Origin: Sutterella sp. | Lineage (GTDB): Bacteria; Pseudomonadota; Gammaproteobacteria; Burkholderiales; Burkholderiaceae_F | Assembly: GCA_019418605.1 (NCBI GenBank) | Contig: DYBN01000061.1 | Coordinates: 1 to 64,000 of the forward strand | DNA length: 64,000 bases | Direction: 5' to 3' | Shown: in pieces, positions 37,203 to 46,660 of the stretch | How the letters are laid out: every line of letters begins with the position of its first letter | Position numbering within the stretch: position 1 is the first letter of the stretch | Notes under the pieces: generated by a model | What the model saw: the letters and a program-made list of their open reading frames with translations, nothing else | Database searches by the model: none | Told to the model about the DNA's origin: nothing | Position numbers and translations under genes: made by a program

Positions 37203-37658
37203 ATGGGTGACGTGATGAGCACAATGGATAAAAGCGGCGCCTTGCCCGAGGCGCTTCAAGAGGCCCGGGAGCTCAAGGAGCCCGAAGAGTCCAAGGAGTC
37301 CCGGAAGTCCTTTGGTACCCCGGAGGCGGCCTCCGGCCGCATCAGGCCCGCGCACTTTGTCTCCGACGCCAAGCGCGCCCAGGCCAAAGCGCTCTTTGAG
37401 GCGGGCGCGGGCTATCGGCAGGCCGCGCGCATTCTCAATTTGCCGCTGTACACGGTGCGCGACTGGCGGCGGCTCTTTGTCCAGGGCGCCTTTCGCGACC
37501 ATGTCGAGCAAAGAAACTACGTGTTTTCAGAAGAAGTGCGCCGCCGTGCCGTCGAGATGCGCCGGGGCGGCGCAACCTGGCGCGAAATCGAGGCCGCAAC
37601 GGGCGCCAAGCCCGTGAGCGTGCGCCGGTGGATGCGGGCGGCCGCAAAAGAAGACTGA
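37203..37658 (+). CDS. Small helix-turn-helix protein
   Basis: 151 aa. A charged N-terminal 50 residues are followed by two HTH-like units: AKALFEAGAGYRQAARILNLPLYTVRDWRRLF and RAVEMRRGGATWREIEAATGAKPVSVRRWM. This double arrangement is like the DNA-binding half of some transposases (IS3/IS630 OrfA-like), but no catalytic gene follows. It could be a transposase remnant or a regulator of the ArdC-like gene 120 bases downstream. ATG 37203 has weak upstream signals. GC-rich hairpins lie between it and the autotransporter (arms at 37108-37115 and 37133-37140). Confidence 0.6.
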   Translation: MGDVMSTMDKSGALPEALQEARELKEPEESKESRKSFGTPEAASGRIRPAHFVSDAKRAQAKALFEAGAGYRQAARILNLPLYTVRDWRRLFVQGAFRDHVEQRNYVFSEEVRRRAVEMRRGGATWREIEAATGAKPVSVRRWMRAAAKED

Positions 37659-37696
37659 ATGCCGGCATCCGAAAGAGCGGCGGCGCAGTCTTTGTT

Positions 37697-37726
37697 TTGA
37701 CGCAAATTGCGACAAATATTGACGCA
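37697..37726 (+). promoter_or_regulatory. Direct repeats TTGACGCA upstream of the ArdC-like gene
   Basis: TTGACGCA occurs at 37697-37704 and 37719-37726, 22 bases apart (two helical turns). The first copy overlaps a perfect dyad CGCAA-A-TTGCG (37701-37711). It is a plausible operator or promoter about 50 bases before the start codon. Confidence 0.5.
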
Positions 37727-37777
37727 GAGCGTCCCTAGACTCATCCCTGTCGAACACGTCAGAAAGCGGGATGCAGC

Positions 37778-38860
37778 ATGACAAAGGGCTTTGACAATGA
37801 AAAGAAATGCGCCGCAGGCAGCATGAATCGCGCCGCGCCGCAGGCGCCGTCCGTGGTCGAGTCTGCGGCCGACGATGAGGGCGGAAGGACGATTTCGGCG
37901 CAGCGGGCGCTTGATTTTGCCGCACAGGAAATCATCTCCCTTCTGCAGGCCGGGACGCCTGCTTGGAAGCCCGGCTGGGAGCAGGCCTCGGGCCCCTTGT
38001 CGGCTGCAACCGGCAGGCCCTACCGCGGGTTCAATGCGTTTTTTCTCACGCTTGTGCAGCACTTGCGCGGGTACGGGGACAACCGCTGGATCACGCGGCG
38101 CGAGGCCGTGCGCCGAGCCGGCAGAGTCAAGCCTGGCGAAATCGGGTGGCCGTGCCTTTACTTTACGGTCTTGCCGATCAGGGCGCTCTCAGGCGTCGGG
38201 CGAAGCACCCTGCAGGCGGACTCGGGCGAGAGCGGCTTTAGAACCGTCTCGCGCGTCTTTCTTCTCTACAACCTGGATCAGACCGAAGGGGTAAAGGTCG
38301 CAGGGCGCCGCTGCAAGCCCTGCCGCTGGGAGCCCCTTGAGGCTGCCGAAACCATGCTTGACGCCTCGGGTGCGCACATTCGCTTTGGACACGGCCTGCA
38401 GCCTGCCTACGACCCCCGAAGCGACGAAATCAGGCTGCCGCTTCGAGGGCAATTTGAAAGCAAAGAGGCTTTCTACGACGCGGCGCTGCACGAGCTTGCG
38501 CACTGGACGGGGCACCCCGAGAGGCTCAACCGCCCCTTTGCCGCGGCCATGATCAAGGGGCGCATTGACAAGCAGACCTATGCAAGAGAAGAGTTGTGCG
38601 CGGAAATCGCCTCGTTTCTTCTTGCTACGCGACTGGGGCTCGCGGGGGGCGGCGCCTCCCACGCGGCCTACGTCGCAAGCTGGCTCAAGGCGCTTGCCGG
38701 CGACATGCGGGAAGTTGTGCGCGCCGCAAGCCGCGCACAGGCCGCTTGCGAGTATCTCTTCGATTTGCTTGCCGACAAGCGCGGCAACGCCGCCGCTCAA
38801 CGAGAGTGCGCCGCGGCGCTTTCAAAAGGCTGCGGCAACGCCCGGCCGGGCGCTCTTTAA
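37778..38860 (+). CDS. ArdC-like ssDNA-binding / zincin metallopeptidase-type protein
   Basis: 360 aa. The N-terminal ArdC domain (about 40-180; SLLQAGTPAWKPGWE, YRGFNAFFLTLV, NRWITRREAVRRAG) binds single-stranded DNA in plasmid ArdC. The C-terminal half is a zinc metallopeptidase-like domain with HELAHWTGHPERLNR (HExxH) and a later Glu in REELCAEIASFLL. ArdC proteins protect incoming plasmid DNA from restriction and are usually on conjugative elements. No relaxase or conjugation gene is nearby, so this is a cargo or remnant. The stop overlaps the convergent LysR gene by 4 bases. Confidence 0.85.
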   Translation: MTKGFDNEKKCAAGSMNRAAPQAPSVVESAADDEGGRTISAQRALDFAAQEIISLLQAGTPAWKPGWEQASGPLSAATGRPYRGFNAFFLTLVQHLRGYGDNRWITRREAVRRAGRVKPGEIGWPCLYFTVLPIRALSGVGRSTLQADSGESGFRTVSRVFLLYNLDQTEGVKVAGRRCKPCRWEPLEAAETMLDASGAHIRFGHGLQPAYDPRSDEIRLPLRGQFESKEAFYDAALHELAHWTGHPERLNRPFAAAMIKGRIDKQTYAREELCAEIASFLLATRLGLAGGGASHAAYVASWLKALAGDMREVVRAASRAQAACEYLFDLLADKRGNAAAQRECAAALSKGCGNARPGAL

Positions 38861-39867
38861 GAGCGCGTTTGCGTCATTTTTGATTTGGCGCCCTTGCGGC
38901 GGGAGGCTTGCAGGAGGCTTTTTTGGCCGGAATGCTCTCTTGCGGCGGCCTGCAGCCTGTTGCGGGCCGTTTGAAGAAAAAGGCGCGAAGGTTCTGACAA
39001 CGAGGCTTCGCCTCTGTGCACGACAAAGTAGTGCCCCTGGGGCAGGGGCGTTTTCGTTTCAAGCTCGAAGAGCCCCTCGAGATGCTGCGGCACGACCGGG
39101 TTGTTGGAAACAAGCATGGCGCCGATGCCAAAACCGGCCTTCGTGAACTCTTCGGTGATTGCCATCGTTGTCGTCTCCCACTGCACGTTGAGTTTGAGGC
39201 CCGCCTCGACAAAGCACCGTTCAAGGTAGTCGCGCGTGTTGTTGCCTGCGCGCAGGATGACGACGGGATGCGCGTTGATCTCCTTGAGCGTGAGAGCCTT
39301 TCCCTTGAGGAAGGGAAAGTGCTCGATGCTCGCAAAAAACGCGTAGCGGTACGAGCCGATTTGCTCGAGCGTGAGTTCGGCGTCAAAGCTTCCTTGCTCG
39401 GGCGAGGCGAGAAACAAAAGGTCGACCTTGCGCTCCTTGACCAGATCGAGCATGGGCTGCATGCGGTTTTCAATTTCAACCTGGATGCGCACCATGGGAT
39501 GCGCCTTGTGAAAGGCCGCAAGAAGGGGCGTGAGACCCGTCTGCAGCAGCAAAAAGGGGCAGCCGATGCGAAGAAGTCCCGTTTTCTGCGCCCGAATTTC
39601 CTGCAGCGCCTTGTCGCCCGCCTTCATGGCGGCTCGAAGTGCCTGCGTGGTCTGAAAGACCGAGCGCCCCTCGTCGGTGAGATACAGGCGCCGGTTTGCG
39701 CGCTCAAAGAGCCGGCAGCCGAGCTCGTCTTCGAGCGAGGCCACGGCGTGCGAGACCGCAGGCTGCGTGATAAAGAGCGTGCGGGCGGCCGCGGTCATGC
39801 TGCCGGCGCTCGCGACGTGGTGAAAAACACGCAGCCAGTCGAGGTTGACGTCTGTCAGAGGCTTCAT
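38857..39867 (-). CDS. LysR-family transcriptional regulator
   Basis: 336 aa. The winged HTH is at the N-terminus (LDWLRVFHHVASAGSMTAAARTLFITQPAVSHAVASLEDELG), followed by a LysR effector-binding domain. Divergent from the flavoprotein gene 40019, with a 151-base AT-rich gap, the usual arrangement for a LysR protein controlling its neighbour. ATG 39867 begins MKPLTDVNLDW; the frame open to 40293 is not used. The C-terminus has a basic extension of about 35 residues not typical of the family. Confidence 0.92.
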   Translation of the reverse strand: MKPLTDVNLDWLRVFHHVASAGSMTAAARTLFITQPAVSHAVASLEDELGCRLFERANRRLYLTDEGRSVFQTTQALRAAMKAGDKALQEIRAQKTGLLRIGCPFLLLQTGLTPLLAAFHKAHPMVRIQVEIENRMQPMLDLVKERKVDLLFLASPEQGSFDAELTLEQIGSYRYAFFASIEHFPFLKGKALTLKEINAHPVVILRAGNNTRDYLERCFVEAGLKLNVQWETTTMAITEEFTKAGFGIGAMLVSNNPVVPQHLEGLFELETKTPLPQGHYFVVHRGEASLSEPSRLFLQTARNRLQAAAREHSGQKSLLQASRRKGAKSKMTQTRS

Positions 39868-40018
39868 GGCACAAGCAATCCATAAAAATTTTTGATCAAT
39901 ACATAAAAATATATCAATTGTTTTTGTGAGGTTTGAGGAAGACAATTTCGTCTGGAAAAAAATCAAGGCGGCGCGGGCGTCATGCGCCGGAAGCCGCCGC
40001 AGATGGAGGAGAACATCA

Positions 40019-41497
40019 ATGGTGAGATTTACCCGCCGCCGTTTTGTGTTGACGGCCGCCATGGCAAGCGTTGTCAATGCGCTTCCGGCTTTTGCAATGA
40101 GCGATCCCTTTGCCGTGCCCCAGAAATGGGACCGCACGGTGGACGTGATTGTTGTGGGCGCGGGCGGCGCCGGCCTTGCCGCGGCCGTGACCGCCAAGGA
40201 AGCCGGCGTCAAGGACGTGCTCGTGCTTGAAAAGATGGCCTTCCCGGGCGGCAACACGATCCGCGCCGGCGGCGGCTTCAATGCGGCCGTCAAGGCCGAC
40301 TATGAAAAGGCGGGCATCAAGGATTCGCCCGAGCTGCACGCCGAACAGACGCTTGCCGCAGGCGACTACCGCGGCCAGCCCGATATCGTCAAAAAGCTCA
40401 CCAAGCTCGCTCCCGAGAGCGTGCAGTGGCTCAAGGATCACGGCGTGAAGTTTGAAGACCGCATCTATCAGATCTACGGCGGCCTCTATCCGCGCGCCCG
40501 CAACCCGCTCGGTCCGCGCGGCTCGACCTACATCATCGCCCTTACCGAGGTCTGCAAGAAGGAAAACATTCCCGTCGAGCTTGACTCCAAGGTGGTCAAC
40601 ATCGTGCGCGAGAAGCCCTTTGCCGGCCGCGTGCTCGGCGTGCAGGTCGAGCAGGGCGGCAAGGTTGTGAGCATCCGCGCCCGCACCGGCGTCATCGTTT
40701 GCGCCGGCGGCTTTTCGGCCAACGCCAAGCTCTGCGGCCTGCACGATCCGCGTCTTGAAAAGCTGGGCACCACGAATCACCCGGGCGCCACGGGCGAAGT
40801 CTTAAACGACTTGATCGACCTCGGCGCGCAGACGACGTGCCTCGACTACATCCAGTGCATCCCGGGCGGTCTGCCCGACGGCAAGAAGTACCCGAACCTC
40901 TTTACGCATGTTGACCGCTTCATCTTCACCAATCTCGAAGGCAAGCGCTTCATCAACGAAGACGCCCGCCGCGACGTGCTGCGCGACGCCATGCTCGCTC
41001 AGCCCGAAATGGTGGCTTGGTCGATCATCGACGCCGACGGGTTCGAGCTGCAGAAGAATTCGAAGGGGCCTGAGAACGAAGCCGCCCGCAAGGAGGGCAC
41101 GCTCATCATCGCCAACACGGTTGAAGAGCTCGCGCAGAAGATGGACGTGAAGGTCGACGTGCTCAAGCAGACGATCGACACCTACAACAAGGCCGTCGAC
41201 ACGAAGAAGGATCCGCTTGGCCGCGCTCCCTCGATGCTCGTCAACAAGATCGTCAAGGCGCCCTTCTATGCGGGCAAGCTCACCATGAAGCGCCACCACA
41301 CGATGGGCGGCGTCGTGATCAACACCAACGCCGAAGTGATCGACCGCGACGGCAACGTGATCCCGAATCTGTGGGCCGCGGGCGAAATCACGGGCGTCGT
41401 GCACGGCACCAACCGCGTGGGCGGCAATGCCATGGCCGACATCTTCACGTACGGCCGTGTGGCGGGCCAGAGCGCAGCCAAGGCCTACAAGAACTAA
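40019..41497 (+). CDS. Tat-exported FAD-dependent reductase (fumarate/urocanate reductase-like flavoprotein)
   Basis: 492 aa periplasmic flavoprotein. The signal peptide has the twin-arginine pattern TRRRFVLTAAMASVV and ends in ALPAFA. FAD binding is at VDVIVVGAGGAGLAAAVTA, and the C-terminal HHTMGGVVINTNAEVIDRDGNVIPNLWAAGEITGVVHGTNRVGGNA is typical of FrdA/FccA-type reductases. It lacks the heme domain of FccA and the FMN domain of UrdA, so electrons must come from a separate cytochrome. The substrate is not predictable; an alpha,beta-unsaturated organic acid used as anaerobic electron acceptor is the family rule. ATG 40019 follows GGAGGA. Confidence 0.9.
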   Translation: MVRFTRRRFVLTAAMASVVNALPAFAMSDPFAVPQKWDRTVDVIVVGAGGAGLAAAVTAKEAGVKDVLVLEKMAFPGGNTIRAGGGFNAAVKADYEKAGIKDSPELHAEQTLAAGDYRGQPDIVKKLTKLAPESVQWLKDHGVKFEDRIYQIYGGLYPRARNPLGPRGSTYIIALTEVCKKENIPVELDSKVVNIVREKPFAGRVLGVQVEQGGKVVSIRARTGVIVCAGGFSANAKLCGLHDPRLEKLGTTNHPGATGEVLNDLIDLGAQTTCLDYIQCIPGGLPDGKKYPNLFTHVDRFIFTNLEGKRFINEDARRDVLRDAMLAQPEMVAWSIIDADGFELQKNSKGPENEAARKEGTLIIANTVEELAQKMDVKVDVLKQTIDTYNKAVDTKKDPLGRAPSMLVNKIVKAPFYAGKLTMKRHHTMGGVVINTNAEVIDRDGNVIPNLWAAGEITGVVHGTNRVGGNAMADIFTYGRVAGQSAAKAYKN

Positions 41498-41944
41498 CCT
41501 GCGCTCCCGCACAAGCGCCCGGCCGCAGCCCGGGCGCGAAAACTCTTTTTTCCTTCCAAAGGCTCTTTGGGGCCGGGACCGTTTTCCTTTTTCGAGCGGC
41601 TCCGCCCGAAGAGCTTCTTTTTTGCCTGCGCGCAGGGCGTGAAGTCGGAGTCGGCGCAAGCTTTGGCTTCACGAACAGAGAACCTGGGCGAGCGCAGCGA
41701 TCCGAAACCTGCCGCAGGACAAGCGGGAATATCTGCCGAGCCGGCGGGCCTTCCTTTCTTTGCGGCTATTTCTCATAGTCCTGCCTTCGCAATCGTTGGC
41801 AGGGTTCTGTCCCGGCGGCCGCAGTGGCTGACGGGGCCTTGTATAAAGCACAATGTCCAAAAAAAACTTACAGCCATAAGCTTACAGGTGTAATTTTCTT
41901 GGTCTGCATCAGAACGAACAGTCCTTTTCAAGCCCAAAGACGCT
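41498..41944. other. Gene-poor interval
   Basis: 447 bases between the flavoprotein and the ATPase gene. Short frames exist, but none has a ribosome-binding site and recognisable content. A possible -10 (TATAAA, near 41840) is the only promoter-like feature I see. Confidence 0.5.
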
Positions 41945-43300
41945 ATGAAACTTCCCTTTTACGGCCGGGAGCAAGAGATCGCCAAGCTTCGGCAATTGTT
42001 TGATCAATCGAAAGAATCCGGAGGCCAGATGGTCGTCATTACGGGCCGCCGGCGCGTTGGGAAAACGACTCTTGTGCGACGCGCGTTTGAAGAGCTTGAC
42101 GCGCCCTGTCTTTACTTTTTCGCAAATGCCGAAAAAACCGAGCGGGCCAATGTGGCCGACTTCTTTGCTGAAAATGCAGAAAAGCTCGGACTCGAAGGGC
42201 TGGCGCCGTCCTTGACGCTGCGGGAGCTCCTTGAGTTTCTGTTTAAACGAGCGCAAAAAACGCCCCTCATCCTCGTGTTGGACGAGTTTCAAAACTTCAA
42301 GCACATGGCGCCGGGCTTTTTCGGCGACCTGCAAAATCTCTGGGACAAGCATCGAAAGACTTCAAAGATTCTTCTTGCGGCGGCGGGTTCCGTCACAAGC
42401 GCCATGAAGGAGGCAACGGAGGCTCCTGACGCGCCGCTCTGCGGGCGCCCTTCGGCGTTTATTCGCCTGGCGCCTTTTTCCACTTCTTTGCTCAAGGCCG
42501 TCTACAAGGAGTGCTGTCAGGAGAGCGGCACTCCGTACGTTCCCGATAACTACCTCGCTCTCTGGACTCTCACGGGCGGAGTGGCGAAGTACGTCGAGCT
42601 TTTGATTGAGGCCGAGTGCCTTACCAAGGAGGCGATGTTTGCCTATGCCGTCGATCCTTCTTCGTTTTTTGTGAGCGAAGGCACCGTACTTTTGCACACG
42701 GAATTTAAAAGCGACTATGCGACGTACTTTGAGATTTTGCAGCAAGCCGCCAGGGGCAGGACAAGGCGGCGGGAGCTCGTAGCGCACTTTCCCGACCGCG
42801 ACATCAGCGGACAGCTGCTGCGCCTGGAGGAGCACTATCGGCTTCTTTACCGCGAGATGCCCTTTGGGAGTGCCGCCGGAGCACGAAACTATCGGCTGGT
42901 GCTCAACGACGAGTTCCTGCGGTTTTGGTTTCGGTACGTGTACGGCTGCGCGGCCATGATTGAAAACAACAACAGCGGCCGCGTTGTTGAGATGATGCTC
43001 GATGAATTTGCGGACTTCACGGGGCGCTTCGTTCTTGAGCGCTATTTCCGAAGGCAGCTTCTGGAGACCGGACGCTTTGCGTGCGCCGGCTCGTGGTGGG
43101 ATCGGCGCGGCCAAAACGAAATCGACGTGGTCGCCCTTGACCCCGTCGACAAGAGCCTGCTTTTTGTTGAAGTCAAGCGGGAGGAAAAGCGCATCAATCT
43201 CGACGTGCTCCGCGAGAGAGCATGGGAATTTCTGACGCACAACGCGGCTTACCGCACGTACGCCATGCGCTATGAGGGGCGCTCGCTCAAGGACTTGTAG
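41945..43300 (+). CDS. AAA ATPase with C-terminal DUF234 nuclease-like domain
   Basis: 451 aa member of the archaeal-type ATPase_2 family. Walker A is VITGRRRVGKTTLVRR and Walker B LILVLDEFQNF; a winged helix follows around 260-300. The C-terminal DUF234 domain (about 330-430) carries NEIDVVALD...LLFVEVKR, a PD-(D/E)XK-like core. Function is unknown; the family may act in nucleic acid handling or regulation. It is unrelated in detail to the two AAA/PDDEXK proteins elsewhere in the window. Confidence 0.82.
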   Translation: MKLPFYGREQEIAKLRQLFDQSKESGGQMVVITGRRRVGKTTLVRRAFEELDAPCLYFFANAEKTERANVADFFAENAEKLGLEGLAPSLTLRELLEFLFKRAQKTPLILVLDEFQNFKHMAPGFFGDLQNLWDKHRKTSKILLAAAGSVTSAMKEATEAPDAPLCGRPSAFIRLAPFSTSLLKAVYKECCQESGTPYVPDNYLALWTLTGGVAKYVELLIEAECLTKEAMFAYAVDPSSFFVSEGTVLLHTEFKSDYATYFEILQQAARGRTRRRELVAHFPDRDISGQLLRLEEHYRLLYREMPFGSAAGARNYRLVLNDEFLRFWFRYVYGCAAMIENNNSGRVVEMMLDEFADFTGRFVLERYFRRQLLETGRFACAGSWWDRRGQNEIDVVALDPVDKSLLFVEVKREEKRINLDVLRERAWEFLTHNAAYRTYAMRYEGRSLKDL

Positions 43301-43364
43301 CGGGCCCGCGCAAACGCCGGCGGCATTTCTCGGCCAAGCCTTCGGCGCATCGTCAAAAAGCGCT

Positions 43365-44795
43365 TTATGGCGCGGCGTCCGTTTCCTTAAACGCGGCCTT
43401 TTGTTTGACTTCGTGCCGAAAGCGCAGCACGTACCAGCCGCAGACCACAAAGCTCAGAACTTCGGCTGCGGGCTGCGCCGCCTGCAGTCCCGTCAGGCCG
43501 AAGGCGGCGGGCAAAAAGACAATGGCGGGAATAAAGAAAAGCCCCTGCCGGGTGCTTGCGAGCAGCGTGGCAACGCCCGTGCGCCCGAGCACCTGATAGG
43601 TCATGTTGCCGAGCACGTTGACGGGAACCAAGGGCATCACCAGACACTGCAGCTCAAGGGCGGGCACCGCCACCTCAAGCACCGCCGGGTCGTTGGTTTT
43701 GAAAAAGGCGATGACTTCTTCTGAAAAGGAAAAGGCAAGCACCGCCATGGCGCTCATGATGGCAATCGACATCAGAAGCGTCGCATCAAAGGCGCGCTGC
43801 ACGCGCTCAAAGCGCCGGGCGCCCCAGTTGTAGCCCAGCACCGGCTGATAGCCCTGCCCGAGACCGATGAGCGCCGAGCCCGTGATCATCATGATGCGAC
43901 CGACGATCGACATGCCGGCAACGCCCGCATCGCCAAAGCCGCCCGCCATGAGGTTTAACAGGGCGGCCGCCACGGCCCCGAGCACGTTGCGGGCAAGAGA
44001 GGGCATGCCGTTTTTAACTAGCGACGCATAGACCTCAAAGCTGCGCCCGATGCAGCGCACGTGCATCGCGATCGAGCCCTTGCCGCGCAGAAAGTGCGCA
44101 AGCAGCACGGCAAAGGAAAGGCTCTGGCAGAGCGCCGTCGCCCAGCCCGCGCCCGCAATGCCCATCTCAAGCGTGAAAATGAAAACGGGGGCGACAGCGA
44201 TGTTGAGAATGCCGCCTGCGGCAAGCCCGATCATGCCCACGAGCGCAAGGCCCTCGGAGCGCAGAATGCAGTTGAGCGCAAAGGCGCCCGCCATCAAGGG
44301 GGCGGCGGCAAGAATGGCAAGCGTGTAGTCGCGCGCATAGGGAAGAATCGTGGGCGTGGCGCCAAGCGCAAAGAGGATGGGGTCAAGGAAAACGAATGCC
44401 GCTGCGGCAAGCAGGCTCGCTGCGGCCAGAACGGTCAAAAGCGCCGAGCTTGCAAGCGTATCGGCCCGGGCGAAGTTCTTGGCTCCGAGAAGGCGCGAGG
44501 CCTGCGAGGCGCAGCCCTGGCCAATCATGATGCCGATCGCCTGAATGACGATTTGCAGTGCAAAAACAACGCCCATGGCGCCCACGGCCGAGGTGCCGAG
44601 GTAGGAGACGTAGTAGGTTGAGGCCGTGTTGTAGAGCGCAGTGATGAGCATCGAGAGCATCGTGGGGATGCCAAGGCGCACGACAAGGCCCGCAACGGGC
44701 GCCGTCGTCATGCGCTCGAAGGTGCGCTGCGCGGCCCGCGCGTGGGCATCATCCAAGGCGGGGGCGGTGCTCTCGTGCTGCGGCCCGGGGCTCAT
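43365..44795 (-). CDS. MATE-family multidrug/cation efflux protein
   Basis: 476 aa, about 12 membrane helices. Typical motifs are GIPTMLSMLITALYNTASTYYVSYLGTSAVGAMG near the N-terminus and GQGYQPVLGYNWGARRFERV in the second half, as in the MepA branch. It exports drugs or metabolites in exchange for Na+ or H+. Its start overlaps the xthA stop (ATGA), so it is translationally coupled to xthA. Confidence 0.9.
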   Translation of the reverse strand: MSPGPQHESTAPALDDAHARAAQRTFERMTTAPVAGLVVRLGIPTMLSMLITALYNTASTYYVSYLGTSAVGAMGVVFALQIVIQAIGIMIGQGCASQASRLLGAKNFARADTLASSALLTVLAAASLLAAAAFVFLDPILFALGATPTILPYARDYTLAILAAAPLMAGAFALNCILRSEGLALVGMIGLAAGGILNIAVAPVFIFTLEMGIAGAGWATALCQSLSFAVLLAHFLRGKGSIAMHVRCIGRSFEVYASLVKNGMPSLARNVLGAVAAALLNLMAGGFGDAGVAGMSIVGRIMMITGSALIGLGQGYQPVLGYNWGARRFERVQRAFDATLLMSIAIMSAMAVLAFSFSEEVIAFFKTNDPAVLEVAVPALELQCLVMPLVPVNVLGNMTYQVLGRTGVATLLASTRQGLFFIPAIVFLPAAFGLTGLQAAQPAAEVLSFVVCGWYVLRFRHEVKQKAAFKETDAAP

Positions 44796-45622
44796 GCGGA
44801 CGTGCTCTCTCTTTCGGCAGCCCCGGCTGCGTCGTTGATCCGCATCACGACCGGGGCGTGGTCGCTTGGCTTTTCAAGCGCGCGAGGAGCGGCGTCAATC
44901 CAGACGTCGTCCATGCTGCGCACAAGGGCGGGCGAGGCCAGAAGATGGTCGATGCGCATGCCCTGGTTTTTCTCAAATCCCGACATCCGGTAGTCCCACC
45001 ACGAGTAGGTCTCGGGCGCATGCAGCCCCTGCGCCCAGGTGTCCATGAGCCCGGTTTTGAGAAGCTCGGCCCAGGCGTTGCGCTCAGGCTCCGATGCGGG
45101 GGTTTTCCCCTTCCACTGCAGCGGATCCCACAAATCGGCGTCGGTGGGCGCGATGTTGAAGTCGCCCCCAAGCACAAAGAGAGCCTCGCGCGCAAGCTCG
45201 CTTCTGACCCAGAGCGTGAGCGCGGCGATCCACTCAAGCTTGTAGAGATACTTGTCGCAGCCCACTTCCTGACCGTTGGGAAAGTAGGCGCAGGCAGTCC
45301 GCAGTTTGCGGCCGTCCTTTAAAACGAGCGTGGCGGCGATGAGCCGCTTTTGCGCGTCGGGGTAGCCCGGGATGTTGCGTACGACCCCTTCAAGGGCGGT
45401 GACGGCGTTGGCGCGCGCTGCGATCGCCACGCCGTTGTAGGTCTTCTGGCCGTTGAATAAAACGCGAAAGCCCGCCTCTTCAAAGGCTTTGGCAGGAAAG
45501 GCCTCGTCGGGCGTTTTTATCTCCTGCATCAGGAGCACGTCGGTGCGGCTTGTCTCGAGCCAGTCGAGAACCTGCTGAAGGCGGACTTTGATGCTGTTGA
45601 CGTTCCAAGTGGCAATCTGCAT
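44792..45622 (-). CDS. xthA: Exodeoxyribonuclease III / AP endonuclease
   Basis: 276 aa endonuclease/exonuclease/phosphatase-fold enzyme of base-excision repair. Visible are IATWNVNSIKVR, LMQEIKT (metal Glu), the GGDFNIAPTDAD motif, and the catalytic SDHAPV at the end. It cleaves DNA at abasic sites and degrades 3' ends. Confidence 0.95.
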   Translation of the reverse strand: MQIATWNVNSIKVRLQQVLDWLETSRTDVLLMQEIKTPDEAFPAKAFEEAGFRVLFNGQKTYNGVAIAARANAVTALEGVVRNIPGYPDAQKRLIAATLVLKDGRKLRTACAYFPNGQEVGCDKYLYKLEWIAALTLWVRSELAREALFVLGGDFNIAPTDADLWDPLQWKGKTPASEPERNAWAELLKTGLMDTWAQGLHAPETYSWWDYRMSGFEKNQGMRIDHLLASPALVRSMDDVWIDAAPRALEKPSDHAPVVMRINDAAGAAERESTSA

Positions 45623-45724
45623 GGGAAAAATCTAGAAAAAGAACCGGCAGAGGGCGGCAGCCGGCAAAAGGCGCATTTAAAGGCGTTGTTAAAGGCTCGC
45701 CGAAAAAGGAGGCGCCAGGGAAAC

Positions 45725-46540
45725 TCAGGCCTTAAGAAGCGCCGTGAGAAAGGCAACGGCGCTGTCGCTTGGCACAAGGCGGCGTTCAATGCGAGACAAA
45801 AGCGCATCAACGCCTGCGCACTCAATGACTGATACTTCGCCGTCGACGTTGTGCACGCTTCGGGCGTCCTGCACGAAAACTTTAAGACAGAACGCGTCTT
45901 CGTGCATCCAGCCCTCTTCTACGGGCCTGCGAACGGCAAAGCGAGAAAACCCGCCCGCTTCAAGCGCATAGCCCTCGTCGAGCCCCGCCTCTTCGGCAAG
46001 TTCCCGCCGCAGGCTCACGAAGGGCGCTTCGCCCGCGGAAACAAGGCCCGCGGCAAGCGTATCCCAAAGCCCCGGGTCGACTTGTTTTGTCTCGCTTCGG
46101 CGGCTCATGAAGATGCGCCCGGCTTGATCGACTCCCACGGCGTAGACGCACTGCGTTGCCATGCCAAAGTAGCGAAAAAGCCCGCGCTCGGCGCGGCTTA
46201 CGATTTCTCCGGTCATGAGGTCGCGCACGTCGAGAAGCTCGTCGCGCCACTGAAAGAAAAAGCCCGATCGGTGGAAAACGTCGGCCGCACGGGCAAAGGC
46301 GGCCTCAAGCGGCACATCGGGCGAAAACTCGACGCAGCGCCCTTCGCGGACAAACCAGTGCGCAAGGGTGCTTGAGGCGATCTCGTCAAAGGCTTTGGGC
46401 GAGAGCGTGCCGATGCGGCGGCCCTCAACAAAAAGCGCAAGAGCGTCGGCCGCAGGAGACTTCGTATTAAAGGCAAGGGCCTCGGTGAGAAGACTTCGGG
46501 CGCGGGCGGCTTGCCCGGCAGTCAATGTGATGGCGGCCAT
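45725..46540 (-). CDS. Nudix hydrolase with N-terminal DUF4743-like domain
   Basis: 271 aa. The Nudix box GLVSAGEAPFVSLRRELAEEAGL (G-x5-E-x7-REUxEExGU) is intact. The N-terminal 110 residues resemble the DUF4743 region of thiamine-diphosphate-phosphatase-like Nudix proteins. The substrate is uncertain. ATG 46540 starts MAAITLTAGQ; the frame beyond it to 46639 overlaps the lysS terminators. Confidence 0.85.
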   Translation of the reverse strand: MAAITLTAGQAARARSLLTEALAFNTKSPAADALALFVEGRRIGTLSPKAFDEIASSTLAHWFVREGRCVEFSPDVPLEAAFARAADVFHRSGFFFQWRDELLDVRDLMTGEIVSRAERGLFRYFGMATQCVYAVGVDQAGRIFMSRRSETKQVDPGLWDTLAAGLVSAGEAPFVSLRRELAEEAGLDEGYALEAGGFSRFAVRRPVEEGWMHEDAFCLKVFVQDARSVHNVDGEVSVIECAGVDALLSRIERRLVPSDSAVAFLTALLKA

Positions 46541-46605
46541 GAAGCAAAAAGAGGAATCGTGACGAGGGGAAAAACGAAGCGCCGGGCGTTTTGCGCCCGG
46601 TGAAG

Positions 46606-46636
46606 AAAAACGCCCGGAGAGGCTGGCTTCCGGGCG
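46606..46636 (-). terminator. Terminator of lysS
   Basis: On the minus strand CGCCCGG...CCGGGCG followed by TTTTTC, 25 bases after the lysS stop. A second hairpin (46582-46588 with 46594-46600) follows at once. Confidence 0.8.
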
Positions 46637-46660
46637 CATTCAAAAAAGAGGTTGTCGAGC

